Both the position numbers and the translations under genes were made by a program. A stretch of DNA of 64,000 bases, from assembly GCF_963924675.1 (NCBI RefSeq), contig NC_089232.1:54147229-54211228 (forward strand). Direction: 5' to 3'. The notes below the pieces were generated by a model. The model was not told the DNA's origin. It saw nothing but the letters and a program-made list of their open reading frames with translations, and searched no databases. Origin of the DNA: Phocoena phocoena. Lineage: Eukaryota > Chordata > Mammalia > Artiodactyla > Phocoenidae. Shown in pieces: positions 1 to 12,639 of this stretch; within the stretch, counting starts at the first letter, position 1; each line of letters starts with the position of its first letter.

Positions 1-2880
1 CAGAAATCCTTTCCCCCAAGGTGCTCTACTAAACTTCATTAACAGTTCTTTACCATCCACTTAGCACTTAGCACATGCTGCTCTGCATAATTAACGGTCC
101 TTCTGTGTATACCTATTTCCCAAAACAGTAATTTGTTTCTTTATTTTCCTGCCAAAACAAATACTAAATTAGTGTTGGAAGATTTTTTTTTAATTAGTTT
201 GACAGAAGTGGTTTAACAAAGCAACATTTCCATCCCCAATAAATGTGATAAATTTCTTATGTGGCCTTTACCCTTAGTCCATACACCCCCTAGAACTGGA
301 GTAGATTCCATAAAGAAAATAGACATTTCTTACATTACCGAAAAGAGAAAGGACTCAAGCCAAAAAAAAAAAAAATCCCTGAAACTCATCACTCCTGTGT
401 TATAGAAGACCCTCATTCTCTCAAAGGAAGACTTCCAGGGAGGACAGCATCCAGGAGTGGAATCTGGAATAATGGATGCTTAAATGGTGTCCACTACATG
501 AAGGCAATCCAAGAATTATACCATATGAATGAAGCTGTACACAGGCTAGGCACAGACTAGATTATGTATTTGGCTATTGTGCTCTATGTTTATTTCCCCC
601 TTGGATTTCCTCTACCTTTAATAAAGTTTAAAAGTTCTTATCTCAATTATCTCATGTCAAATTAAGTAGGAAAAGTCTCATGTCCATGTTCTAGAGAGGG
701 CACTGAAGGTAAATTGAATGCTCTCTGCCTCAGTCAATACTGAGGGGCAATAGTAAAAAGGGACAGAGTCTCCCAAAGGAGAGAAAAATTTTGGCTTAAG
801 AAAAAGAGCTGGGAATGAGAGGACTGACCTCTACCTGCTTGGACCTGGATTTTTTTTTTTTTTTTTTTAAAGAAGTAACAGTTTACTCTCACATACTCAT
901 AAAGTCATTTTAACAGTTATGACATTTAACAGTTTCCCTTCATAGAATCAACTATAAGGTTTGGCCGTGAATATTTCCTCATATGAATTACAAAAGTATC
1001 TATTAGATGAGATTATTAGGACCAAGTGCCATATTTTACTGAAATGATCTGGGAAACCTTCATGCAACAGAAACCCTAGAAAACTATGCGTTTGAGTACA
1101 CACATCTATCTAGACATCAAAAGAACCAAGAAACCTATAGCACCTAAAAAATTAAACATTTTCTGATAATAAATAAGAGTACCAACTTGTACCCAAAATA
1201 CATACACATACAATAAACATAATCTCAAGACAGTGAACTGTAGGAAACAAGAATGCCTAAACATTGGGTTTGATTCCTTGCTCTACCAAGTATCTGTTTT
1301 CTTAGAAAAAAAGCTATACACAACAATATTGAACATCTACTGTTCTGAAATTCTATGTTTTGGGAGTCTGATTAGTAAGTGAATTACCAGCTACCAACAG
1401 GTAAAAGATTATATATGACACTGTAAGACCAAAATACAACCCATAATAGAACAGTACCACTGGCCAAGTTCATATTTCATATGCAATACCTGATTAATGT
1501 AAAAAAAGAATAAAAAAGGATTTAGGAACTTGAACCAGATTTCTCAATTTCTAAATGAAAGTTAAAAGTTATGTGCGCTTGTTCCCCAAAGCTTCCAAAA
1601 TGATAGCAACCATATCCTCTACTCCAACTTAAAAAAAAAATAAAACAAAACCTCCAAGTCAAGCACATCCTCTTATATGAAATTTTATAAAACACTCCAA
1701 TCAAAAGTATTTATCATCCTTCTGAACTCCTGGAAGTAGCGTCTCTCACACACAAGGCAATTAACTATATACTGTTTTATGATAAGCCTTATATTAAATA
1801 TTAACATTTACACCACTCTAAATGTGCTCATGTCATGTGGAACCAAGTTTCAATGTCAACATTTTATTCAAACCAAAAGCAGTCTTCTTGCTGAAATTTA
1901 CCTTTTCACAGAATTATACTTGCTTGTTATTATATTTTTCTTATTTACCCAATTTGGATTTTCTCTTTCTTTTTTTTTTAAAGGAGTCACTAGTTTGGCA
2001 CGGCTATCTTTGGGGGAATTTTAGTTTTACATTCTACATAAAGGAAGTCAATGCTTCTCCATGTTGCTGAGCACTGTTTGACAAAAGAAGGGACTAACAT
2101 TTCAGTAGAGAATACCCCTAACTCATAGAATGTAAATTCTAAAAAATAAAATGTATACAAAATACCGTGTATTTATTTTAAATATTTTTTCTCAGAGGAA
2201 GTTCGAAACATTCATCAGATTCTCAAAGAACTTTCTGATAGCACAAACAGATGAAAAACAACAGCCACAAAAAGGCTGAGACATTTAGCTCTACCTGATC
2301 CAAGCTTATCTCTGAATGAGCTAAAATATTTTACGACTCACGTAAAGTACTTCCAGTTAAAGATGAAGGACTGAACATAAACATTCGTTTCTCTTCTAAA
2401 ATTCTGCTACACTTCATAAGGGACCTTTTATATCCATAAAGATAAAGTTAATGGGAGTGGAGACAGCAACAAGTACACGTGAAGCCTGGGAAGCAGAAGA
2501 ACCAAGACCCTTAGTGGAATGCTAAGTTACAAACTAAGCCAGCTGCGAGGAAAGAAAAAAGCAAACTAGCTTAAACTCCTCTGGAAGTGGAAGTGAAGCT
2601 GGGGCTACAAACTGGAGCACTGACTGAAAGTGTACTGAAGAAGTAGTTGGACTCCCCAGAATTCTCCTCTCCCGTTCAGTGTAGCAGAATGAATGAATAC
2701 AACGCTCACTCCCCAAAAAGAAGGCTTATTTCTGAAGAAGGTAAAACAGGACTTTGGGAACTGAAGAATACCAGGCAGAGATGAGAGCTGGAAGCTACAC
2801 TTAAAAAACATAAGTGAAAGTTTATACTTATTATTTGACATACTAACCTTTTTCAGACACTTGATTTTCAAAATGATGGC
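1..2880. other. AT-rich non-coding stretch, no gene seen
   Basis: No convincing exon, RNA gene or recognised repeat is visible. All open frames are short and have AT-rich, low-complexity composition. There is a T-run at about 851-868 and an AATAAA at 620-625. If the minus-strand gene starting near 39 kb spans this region, this is probably intron. Confidence 0.5.
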
Positions 2881-2899
2881 AATCAAATGTATACCCTTG

Positions 2900-3864
2900 T
2901 TTTTCTACTCTTTAGAATCTCACTGGCCCAAAAGGAAGGTCAAAAGGTGCTAACAATGGAGGTTACTCAAACAAATATTTCAGCTAAATCACCCTACAGT
3001 GAAACCCACAGCCAACAAATCCCACGGACAAGCACAGAGCTTCCAATCAGCTATTCAATGCCCACTTTAAAATATAAGCAGACAGTCCATGGACAAACAC
3101 AGAAGAAGTTCCCTAGAAGAAGAGAGGGGGGCCAAAACAAGCAGAAAACGGCAATTTGGAAGAGAAAGGGATGAGGTTAGGAAAAGAAAATTTAAGGAAA
3201 GAAGGGAGGAAAGAAGCAAGTGAGCAAACTCCTTTCAGAAAGATAAGATTTTGAATTCATGAAATAACAGGATGTTATTAAAAGGAAAAACAGAACATTC
3301 AGAGGAACAAAAGAGCTCCTGTAAAGTAAAAACATAATCATAGAAGAGAAAGCTGGGAAGATAAAAATTGAAGGAAACTCCCAGAAATTAGAGCACAAGG
3401 CAGACATGGTAAAACAGTAGAGGATCAGTCCAGGAGGTTCAAGAGCCAAATAACAGGAGTAAGAGACACAGAAAATTGAAGAGAAGAAGTAATTTTTTTA
3501 AATAATCTAAAAAAATTTCCAAACTGAAGGGCATCAATTTCAAGACTGAGAGGACCCACTCTGTGCCAAGCACAATGGATGAAAACAGATACTTACAAAG
3601 GCACATTATCAAAAATTTCAGAACACTGGAGGTAGGCAGAGCCTATATGCTTTCAGAGAGAAAGAAAAAAGTTTCATACAAAAGCTCAAGAATCAGAATG
3701 GCACTGATCTCAACTGGGGGAAAACTAGGGGTTAAATTAATGATTAGTACACCAAACAAAACTTATTAACTCCAAGAAAAACAAGAAATTGTGCAGGAAA
3801 TAAAAAGTAATCCTATCTGGAAAACATGAGGAAGAACGGGGAGGGGGGGAGAAGAGTATGTGGA

Positions 3865-3912
<48 letters not shown>

Positions 3913-4925
3913 GTGTTTGGGGTAATGGAGTGATTAAATCTCACCTTCCATAATGGGATAGATAATTCCTAGAACTAAAAAAAATCAAGAAGCACAGTTG
4001 TTTAGAAATCTGAAGATAAATTCCAAAGGAATCAGCTGCAAGAGTTCGAAATGGGTCTGGGGAATCTTCTCCAAGAAGAGGAGCTTATAGAACTATTTGG
4101 TTCTTTAAACTGTGTAAATGTTTATTTTAATTAAAAAAGAAAACACACTAAATTAAGGAAGCATAAAGTAAAACAAAAGCACACTACGTGGATAAGAAAT
4201 AAAGAACCGTATTGCATATCATGAGCTCATTTCCCTAATATAAAAAAGGTCCCATAGATCAGTAAGAAAATGACCAACATGATAGAAAAATGGACCAAAA
4301 AAACCCACAAATGGATCTTAAACTGCACCCAACACTCAAAAAAGAAATGAAAATTAAGACTACACTAAGGTAACATTTTTCATGTGTCAGATTATCAAAG
4401 GTTTGGCAATCATTCTCTTGACGAGATGATGCAGAAACATACACTGCTGGCACCAACAGACTGGTACAATCTCAGTGGAAATCAATTTAATAAAGTCTAC
4501 CAGAAATTACAGTTGCACATAATCTTCAGCCAAATTCTAAAAATTTACTTACAGGTTTACTCCTACATGTACAAAATGATATGTAGGCAGAAGTAAAACA
4601 CACAAAAAAATCTTAGTATCACTCATTTGGGAACTGATAATTTTATTTAATAGGGATGAATTATGATACATACTAAATGATAAAACATAAATCATAACAC
4701 CCTACAGTTTTCTAAAAAGAATATATACACGTGTGTACAATGCATAGCTGTATATATTCATGCATAAATGTATGTATTCATTTTCTGGAAGCATACAAAG
4801 AACTGATACTTTTGGGAAAGAAAAATCAAGAGACTGGAAGACAGTAATGAAAGATATACTCTCCATTATACACTATGTTGTACCTTTTCCATTTTAAACC
4901 ATGTAAATGTAATAAAAATTAAATA
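2900..4925 (+). mobile_element. Old L1/HAL1-type remnant
   Basis: Positions 2,900-3,790 are A-rich and resemble a decayed L1/HAL1 ORF1: runs like gaggttcaagagccaaataa and caagactgagagg, followed by an 'agagagaaagaaaaaagtttcatacaaaag' type segment. Positions 4,140-4,925 resemble an L1M 3' end (decayed versions of the 'atggaccaa' and 'ctgctggcac' blocks), closing with aataaaaatt at about 4,910. A TG microsatellite separates the two parts. No ORF is intact. Family assignment is by eye. Confidence 0.55.
3871..3916. repeat. (TG)n microsatellite
   Basis: Alternating GT for about 46 bp, with one C interruption near 3,908. It lies inside the old L1/HAL1 remnant. Confidence 0.95.
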
Positions 4926-4929
4926 ACAA

Positions 4930-5925
4930 ATTTAATGACATTTAATGAATGTTATTTCAACTAGGAAAATTCCTTTATAGTGAATCCTTCTTTAGCAATC
5001 AAAAGCTATAATCTATAAAAATGTAAACCATTATAAATATCAATATATTGATACCCAAAGGTTTTTTTTTCCCTGCAAACAAATCAAAGAAACAATCACT
5101 CATACTGACATGGTGAGTGAGCCATTAACACCTAGCAGATACATCCTGTTCATTTTAATATACTGTCATTTCCCTGAAGTAGTAAACCCACTGGTGAATC
5201 TTGCTATTAAAAAGAATAAATAAAAAGCATGAATTCTACACTCAATGCAAGATAAAAACTGAGATGTAATTAATGGTCTCTATAAGTTAGCATCAAACTA
5301 GGGCAAAGCATATCATAAATTCATAAAGAGATGTATATACCACTAACAGACAGAAAAGCCCCTTTCTGAAAAGAATTTAGAACAAGACTAAATATTTAGT
5401 ACTGCTATGATATAAATAAAAGTATCAAATTCTACTTAAATGAACTGCACTTCTGTAAGAGACAAGGTGAAAACAAAATTCTCATGGTGTACTTTATAAT
5501 TTTACAGAAATAGGATTAACAGATACTTCTCTAAACAGGAATATAAAATCTGTATTACGAGGCATGTTAGCAAAAACCCAATATTTCTGGTACCTCTTGC
5601 AAGACATTTCTTCAGTGTAAGATACTGTAGTATAAGCACACTCTGAAAGAGACTTGGTACAAATGCAGTATTAAGCAGATTTTAGCTAGCAACACAGAGC
5701 TACAGGAAAACAAAAAAAAATTTTTTCATATTTTCACAATGGCAGTAAACAAAAAATTACAGATGTCCCTGAGGAAAAACAAAAAATACAAAGTTCCAAT
5801 TAAAGAGAACTGTATCTTACATAGGGATCAGTGTATAAAGTCAGCATATGGCTAACATGATGTCGACTCAAAATTACCCTTGCAAAAACCTTTAAAATAA
5901 TAAAAGTTAACATTTACATAGGCTC
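4930..5925. other. AT-rich stretch, nothing recognised
   Basis: About 1 kb of A+T-rich sequence without long open frames or a recognisable repeat. Probably intronic or decayed repeat. Confidence 0.45.
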
Positions 5926-5929
5926 TTTA

Positions 5930-6140
5930 ATATTAGCAGCCACTGAAGCCTAATACACCTATATCAATCAACTCATTTAATCTTTGCAACAACCTTATAT
6001 GGTAGATATTATTATTGTCCTCATTTTATAGATGAGGGCGCTGAGCCAAAGAATGGCTGAGTAACTTGTCCAAGGTAGGCAGAAGAGCTATTGTAACCAA
6101 GCTGTCTGGCTCCAGAGTCCATTCTCTTAACCATCAACAA
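5930..6140 (-). repeat. MIR SINE
   Basis: Reverse-complement MIR core. Diagnostic blocks in order: 'actcatttaatctttgcaac', 'cctcattttatagatgaggg', 'gtaacttgtccaaggtaggc' and 'ctggctccagagtccattct'. Confidence 0.85.
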
Positions 6141-6173
6141 CACACACCATAGTAAATATTTAAAATATGCCAG

Positions 6174-6397
6174 TGGGGCTTCCCTGGTGGCGCAGTGGTT
6201 GAGAGTCCGCCTGCCGATGCAGGGGACACCGGTTCGTGCCCCGGTCTAGGAGGATCCCACATGCCGCGGAGCAGCTGGGCCCGTGAGCCATGGCTGCTGA
6301 GCCTGCACGTCCGGAGCCTGTGCTCTGCAACGGGAGAGGCCGCAGCAGTGAGAGGCCCGTGTACCGCAAAAAAAAAAATAATAATAATAAATAAAAT
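6174..6397 (+). repeat. CHR-type SINE, short form
   Basis: tRNA-derived head (cttccctggtggcgcagtgg, with A/B-box-like segments), then gccgcggagcagctgggccc and an A-rich (AAT)n tail. It is flanked by a perfect 12-bp TSD AAAATATGCCAG at 6,162-6,173 and 6,398-6,409. Confidence 0.95.
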
Positions 6398-6514
6398 AAA
6401 ATATGCCAGGTTTTTTCCTCCAGAGTTGAAACAAATCTGTTTCCTCACATGAACAAAAATATCTGTATGTCAGAACATTGACTCTGCATTCTCTCAAACA
6501 CACCATTTATTTCA

Positions 6515-7235
6515 TTAGCAAATCCTATCAGTTATATCTGCAAATATATCCAGAATCAGAATCAGTCCACATCTCTCATCTGTAGCTGCAGCTGCACCAT
6601 CCCAAAGTGATCATCGTCTCTTGCCTAGAATACTACTGTAACTAGTGGTCCTGCTTCCACTTCTGCATCTCTGTAATTCATTCACCAGAGTGATCTTTCT
6701 TCAAAATGTAATGAAATCATGTCATTCTTGACTTCCCATTGAATTTAAAAGAAAACCCAAACTTACTACAGCCCTCTATGATCTGACCCCTGTTTAGGTC
6801 TTCAACCTTACACTCTCTAGCCACTGTGGACTTTTCTATTCACTCAACATGTCAAGCTTGTTCCCGTATCTCTGGACTCCTGTTTTTACTGTTTTCTCTT
6901 CTTGGAATCGCCCTTACCTCTCCACCCCCATACCTGCATGGCTGGCTCCTTCTTGACATTTAGATCTCAGCCCAGCTGTCAACTCGAAGAGACCTTTCCT
7001 GACTACCCAATCTAAAGCATTCCCCTAATAACATCACAGCTCATTTTCCAGTTTTCTTTTACTCATAGCTTCCTGAAACAGTTTCTCATTAAATTCTTTA
7101 CTTTTCTGATACCAACCAGAATGTGAGCTCCAAGAGAAGAGAAACATCTGTCTTGCTCACTGACAAAATGATTAAAACTACGCGTGGCACATGGTAAGCA
7201 CTCCATAAATATTTATGGAATGATTGAATGAGCAA
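6515..7235 (+). repeat. L2 LINE 3' portion
   Basis: The order of blocks matches an L2 3' end: 'agtgatctttcttcaaaatg', 'tactacagccctctatgatc', 'gacctttcctgactaccc', 'gaatgtgagctccaagag' and the terminal 'gcactccataaatatttatg' followed by gaatga repeats. The coding capacity is decayed. Confidence 0.85.
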
Positions 7236-7924
7236 GTAGCACCAAATGAAGTAGCTGGCTTACTAGAAATAATCTGCATTTGACGATGCTCACATTATGG
7301 GAGGCTGAACCATGGTTCCCAAGTCAAACTCATTAAAGCTATAAGGTTCAGTACTCTGACTTACCAAAGATATAAAACAACACATTCTGTTCTGAAGTAC
7401 CACATTTTAAGAGAAACATTGACAAAATTAAAATATATCCCAAGCAGAAGAATGAGAACAGCAGGCAGCTCAAAAAACACATCATATAACAAACATCTGA
7501 AGAACCTGGGACTGCTTAGACTAGAGAGGAGGTAATAAGTCCCCGTGTCCTTGTAAAAGAAGAAATGGCATATTCATTTATTCCAGAGGGCAGATCTAGC
7601 AGGTGTCTGGTTAACATTAAGACATTTCTTAAAAGATTGCTATTTATTAGGGATGCTGAAAGGATGCAATTAAGTTAAAAACTGGAGTACAGATGTCCTT
7701 CAATCATTTAACTTTTAAAAATTTACACGCACTCCTCACCTACTCCCACCAAAGATTAAAGAGAAAAAGACACCTCTATATTAGAAGATGTCTATTGTTT
7801 ATAAATACATAGAAACCAAGATGCATCATCTTGGCATCTACTGCAACATAAAAATATGAGTGCCCTTTCTAAGCTAAAGTCAAAATAGAATATGGAAAGA
7901 GGAGCTAATAAAGAAGGGGGAGTT

Positions 7925-8255
7925 CAGGGGCATAAAATAAAAATTGTGATCCCCACTAAAATGATTATTGCTAATACTACTTAGAAAGAAACATAAATAA
8001 TACAAAAATTGTACTCATGTAATAATGTAAAATTTGTACATATAAAGGAAAATATACAAAAAATGAATATGATTGCTGTTAGACTGATGATGTTATGAGA
8101 GTTCACAGCAATTTAAAAATACTATCTTTAATTGGCTCTATGTTAATAACTGTTGAAGTAGGGTGATAGGTACATGGGGGCTCAATTTACATTGTTATTT
8201 CAACCTTTACGTATGCCTGAAATTTTCCATAACCAAAATGTTTCAAAACTAATTT
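7925..8255 (+). repeat. L1M 3' end
   Basis: The terminal block, 'gttaataactgttgaagtag' then 'gtgataggtacatgggggct' then 'gaaattttccataaccaaaa', is characteristic of old L1M 3' UTRs. The sequence further 5' is too decayed to bound precisely. Confidence 0.7.
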
Positions 8256-8644
8256 AATGCTGTCTCTCTAGGTTCTACCAAAATTAAGACCACTTATTCC
8301 TGAGCAACCACACTTAGATACTTTTAATTGTAATGATATTTAAATTGCAGGACATGTAGAGAAAAAAAAATGCCTGAACCACTTCATTCTGCCTTTATCC
8401 CCTCATAATTACAAATGCCAGATAGTTCTCACACTTTTATCAGGCTCTTGGCCAAAGGTAAGAATCTTTTGCTGTCTCAACAGCATGAGGGGATGGACTG
8501 CAGAGAGCTTTGGTCAGAAACCAAACCCTTTCAAGGACAACCAGGTGACTAATCTGAGAGGGTTAATGGTCCTCTCACCTCTTATTTCAGTTAATTTTTG
8601 CTCCAGAGGCTCATTATAACAAGTAATCATAATATGCTTTTATT

Positions 8645-8755
8645 TTATTTGAGGCACTGAAGAATAAGTAAATACTTCCACAACACTCATTCTGTGGCAG
8701 GCACTGTTTTAAATGCTTCACAAACATTAACTCATTTAAATTCTACCCTTTAAAA
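8645..8755 (-). repeat. MIR fragment
   Basis: Reverse MIR pieces: 'tgtggcaggcactgttttaa', then 'atgcttcacaaacattaact' and 'catttaaattctac'. It is truncated. Confidence 0.65.
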
Positions 8756-9109
8756 AAACAAATATCAAAAAAGCAAAGAATTCTCAAAGAGACCTTTAAC
8801 CAAAAATCTTTAAACAAAGCAAATCATAAAATTTCAACCAAGGACATTCAGATACTGCAAAATTCCCCCTCTCCTTTCTACATTTGGCACACTATTTCTT
8901 AGAGGGGGCACATGGACATTGGCAAGCCCTGCACAAGAATAACACAATCTGTCAATCCCATCTGCTTCCTATCAAACAGAAGAGGTAGTGTCAGGGATGC
9001 CTAAGGCCCGTGGACAAGATTTTCCCCAAGGGTTTCTAAAGATTAGTATGTTGTTCTTTTGACTAAAAAACTAATATAAACAGCAATAATAAAAATGCTT
9101 AGTTTTTTT

Positions 9110-9310
9110 GTTAGCTCTTCACGCTAGGCTCTACATTAAGAGACTGATGTGCACTGTATCATTTAAATCGAATAACAACTTAGTAAAGTTAGCACTATTA
9201 ATATTATTATTTTACAATTGAGAAAAGTGAGATACCTAGTGCATCCAGACAATACAACTTAGGTGGCATGTCAGGATTCAAACCAAAGGAGACTAGCCTA
9301 GAATTCATCT
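9110..9310 (-). repeat. MIR SINE
   Basis: Reverse MIR order: 'cactgtatcatttaaat', 'aataacaacttagtaaag', 'ttttacaattgagaaaagtg', 'gtggcatgtcaggattcaaa'. It is diverged. Confidence 0.7.
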
Positions 9311-9394
9311 TCTTAAACTCAAGGCTTAAGTAGTTGATGCATTACAAACTTTTCCTTCTTTTTTAAAAATCAAAGATAGTTATACAAATGTATG

Positions 9395-9667
9395 GGGACC
9401 TAAAAGGCAAGGGTACTAAATATAATGTGGTACCCAGATTGAATCCTGGCCCAGAAAAAGGGAATTACCAGAAAAACTGGTGAAATCCAGATAAAGTCTG
9501 GAGTCCAGTTAATAGAATAGTACTAATGTTGGTTTTTTAGTTTAGACAAATACACCACAGTAATGTAAGAAGTTGACACTGACCAAAGTGGTTAAGGGAT
9601 ATGCAGGAACTGTCTCTACTATCTTTGTAACTTTTCTGTAAATCTAAAATTATTTCAAAATTTAAAG
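9395..9667 (+). repeat. L1M 3' end
   Basis: Contains 'ggatatgcaggaactgtctc' and 'actatctttgtaacttttct' followed by 'gtaaatctaaaattatttca', the common 3' terminus of old L1M elements, preceded by a 'gaatcctggcccagaaaaag' block. Confidence 0.75.
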
Positions 9668-10095
9668 TGTGGATAAAACAAGGATTATAAATTGGCTATG
9701 GGAAAATCTTTCTACCTGTGACTCTTTGCCCATCATGCTAGGGTGGCTTAGAAATACATCCTAAAAATACCAAGATTATAAAATTGGAAACTCTGACTCA
9801 GTGGTTCTGTTTCTCAGAAGTTACCTAAAGAAACAACCCCAATTGTACATAAATAATGTGTTATTATTTTAAAATATTAAAAATACTAGCAAATAGAATC
9901 TATCAGCATGTGAAAAATCCTCTATAATAGGAATAGAAAAATAGTTGTATATTTGGAAATTAATGTAATTCACCATTAATAACAGATCAAAAGAGAAAAA
10001 TCTTTGTGTATAATGATGTTCATTACAGTGTTATTTATACTGAATATAAAAATAACTTGCATTTCTAACAACAGAGGAATGGAATATATCTATAG

Positions 10096-10310
10096 CAGTG
10101 GTTCTCAACCAGGAGAGATTCTGGCCCCCAGAATACATCTGGCAATGTCTACAGACATTTTTGATTGTCACAACTGATGTGGGGAGGGAATATCACTAGC
10201 ATCTAGTTAATAAGAGTCCAAGAAGGCTGTAAAATGTCCTACCCTGCAAAGGACAGGCCTGCAGCAAAGAACAGTTCAAATGTCAACAGTGCTGAGGCTA
10301 ATAAGCCCTC
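10096..10310 (+). mobile_element. MER5A-type hAT transposon (non-autonomous)
   Basis: Starts CAGTGGTTCTCAACCAGG and contains the conserved 'ggcaatgtctacagacattt' and 'tgattgtcacaactgatgtg' blocks. It is bounded by an 8-bp near-identical duplication, ATCTATAG (10,088-10,095) and ATCTACAG (10,311-10,318), as expected for hAT. Confidence 0.9.
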
Positions 10311-10319
10311 ATCTACAGG

Positions 10320-11110
10320 ATGAAATATCATACAGCCACGTCTACAAAGGATGTGGGGGAAACGTATTTACAATTTAAGGAAAAACTAGCCGCTATATTT
10401 AAGCTATTTGATTTTAAAGGCAATTAAAGAATGCCATGAGAATTCAATTCCTCACTCTCCCACACCCTTCTAAATAAAGCCACTTAAAGCAGGAGAGGAA
10501 AAGATAAATCAGGCTAGTTTTCAGTCTTCCAAAGTGCTATGCACAGGGAAGTGGCACAGTGTCAGACTTCAAGGAAGCAAAGCATGACAGAGTGTTTTAT
10601 CACTAACTCAACTGTTGTTCTTTCAAACATGTGAAGGGATGCAAATTATCTCCCAGTGGCATAAAAATTATTTCGAGACATCTGAAAATCAACAGATGCA
10701 GAAAGAGGCTTTGTCTAAACCCTACTCCCCTTATCTACCTAAAAAGCAGAGTCTTCCAAAAGAATTTAACTAGACAAAAATGCCACTTTCAAGGGAGGTT
10801 TCCAATAATAGAGGACATTGACTCCTATCACCTGAGATGAGAAATCAAACACTGTCAAAGACTATCGTAACTCCCATCTACTTTCCTAAAGACCTATTTG
10901 TCTTTCCTAAAAGTCTTCTGTTTTTCCATAAGTGGAATAACACTACACCAAAATACATAAGTAAAAACTACCAGTAACACAAGGGTAAAGAACCAGAAAT
11001 AACAGAACAGAATTAATTCACCACTCCTGGCCTATGGTAGATCAAACAAAAAAAAAAAAATTTTTTTTCTTCAAAGCTAGAATAATCTGAGCAACAAAAT
11101 AAAGTAGTAT
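10320..11110. other. Non-coding stretch, nothing recognised
   Basis: No gene or repeat that I can name. It includes an A/T run at 11,048-11,070. Confidence 0.4.
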
Positions 11111-11119
11111 TGGATTATA

Positions 11120-11725
11120 ACCCAAAGTATAAATATTAATGAGTCCATACTGATAAAAATAAATGGTTGAATAAATGAATAAATAAGAGAACAGACAAAT
11201 CTCCAGCGTGGACAAATGCCAGGTAATTTATGTAGATACTCCACACTCAAATAGATGGACTATTTAACGTCCCACCCTTTAAGTGTAGATTGGGCTTGGA
11301 GACTTCCTTTTCAAAGAGCATGAAATGAAAAGGGGGGCAAAAAGAGTAATTACAGTGGAGAAATCTGACACACTACTTCAGCCAGGTGATCAAGGTCAAC
11401 ATCAACAGTCATAATCATGTTCACTGTATGTTCTCTTGATACAATGTGATGAAGATAGCACTTAATCTCTGTGGTCTTCTTCCCCAAACCCCATTACTCC
11501 AGTCTAATCATGAGAAAGCATCAGACAAATCTCAGTAGAGACATTCTACAAAATACCTGACCAGTACTCCTGAAAATTGTCAAGGTCAAAAAAAACAAGA
11601 AAAGTCTGAGCAACTCACATAGCCAAGAGGGGCCTAAGGAGATATGATGATTAAATGTAATGTGGTATATCTTAAATGGGACGCTGAATAAGTATGAGCT
11701 TTAGTTATTCTTATAACCAATATTG
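11120..11725 (+). repeat. L1M 3' region
   Basis: Blocks such as 'agtccatactgataaaaata', 'ccaggtgatcaaggtcaaca', 'gatacaatgtgatgaagata' and 'tacctgaccagtactcctga' are in the order of an old L1M 3' UTR. The 5' limit is uncertain. Confidence 0.65.
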
Positions 11726-11792
11726 GCTCATTAATTGTAAGGGCTCAATTGAGCAGTTCTCACTTGGGGTTTCTCATATTATTGCACACAGA

Positions 11793-12115
11793 TAATGGCT
11801 GGGGAGACACAGGCAGTCCCCCATGTCCACAGGTTCTGGATCTGTGGATTCAACCAACTGCAGATTGAAAATAATTGGGGGAAAAAAATTCCAGAAGGTT
11901 CCAAAAAGCAAAACTTCAATTTGCCATGCTCTGGCAGCTATTTACATAGTATTTACATTGTAGTGGGTATTATAAGTAATCTAGAGATGATTTAAAATAT
12001 ACGGGAGGATGTGCATAGGTTATATGCCAATACTTCACCATTTTTTGGTTAACTGTCAGCAGTCCTGGAAACAATTCAGACACCCACCCCCCAATACCAA
12101 GGGATGACGGTAGTC
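11793..12115 (+). mobile_element. Tigger/MER2-like DNA transposon
   Basis: Contains 'ggattcaaccaactgcagat', 'gtattataagtaatctagag' and 'acgggaggatgtgcatag', and ends with 'caataccaagggatgacgg'. This is the palindromic organisation of MER2/Tigger-related elements. A 66-codon open frame within it is incidental. Confidence 0.8.
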
Positions 12116-12119
12116 ACCT

Positions 12120-12430
12120 GAAATCTCATTTAATGATTAGCAGCTGCTAGAAGCTCTTGGCTAGGAATTCAGGTGGGACTTGTCCCCAGGAGTGCTTGTA
12201 AGTGGTCTCTCCAGTTTGACTAGGTTAGGGTAGTCAGACTTCTTACATGGCACCTGGCTTTCCCCAGAGGGAATGTCCCAAGAGAACCAAGCAGAAGCTG
12301 CATGGCCTCTTCTGAGTGTCACCAGAGCTACATGCTGTAGGTTACAAGCAAGTTACTAAGGACAGTGCAGAGGGACACGGACACACCTCTTACACAGGAG
12401 GATTAAAAAACAATTTGCAGACATGTACTA
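12120..12430. repeat. Possible MaLR/MLT-type LTR remnant
   Basis: The segment 'ggcacctggctttccccaga' then 'gggaatgtcccaagagaacc' and 'agcagaagctgcatggcctc' resembles a block common in old MaLR/ERVL-type LTRs. It is too diverged to bound or orient. Confidence 0.35.
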
Positions 12431-12443
12431 AGAGTACTACACA

Positions 12444-12619
12444 TGGGGGACTTCCCTGGTGGTCCAGTGGCTAAGACTCCATGCTCCCAATGCAGGGAAC
12501 CAGGTTCGATTCCTGGTCAGGGAACTAGACCCTGCATACTGCAACTAAAGATAGCACACGCCGCAACTAAGAGCTGGTGTGGCCAAATAAATAAATAAAT
12601 ATTAAAAAAAAAAAAAAAC
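12444..12619 (+). repeat. Short tRNA-derived SINE
   Basis: Older relative of the CHR SINE: head 'gacttccctggtggtccagt', B-box-like 'ggttcgattcc', and an (AAAT)n/A tail. It is flanked by TACTACACA at 12,435-12,443 and 12,620-12,628. Confidence 0.9.
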
Positions 12620-12639
12620 TACTACACACAGGAAAAGAC

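Noticed and set aside
8441..8454. Perfect-looking 14-bp plus-strand microexon (ttatcag| to CAAAG|gtaaga)
   Set aside because: A lone 14-bp segment with no flanking exons is not evidence of a gene.
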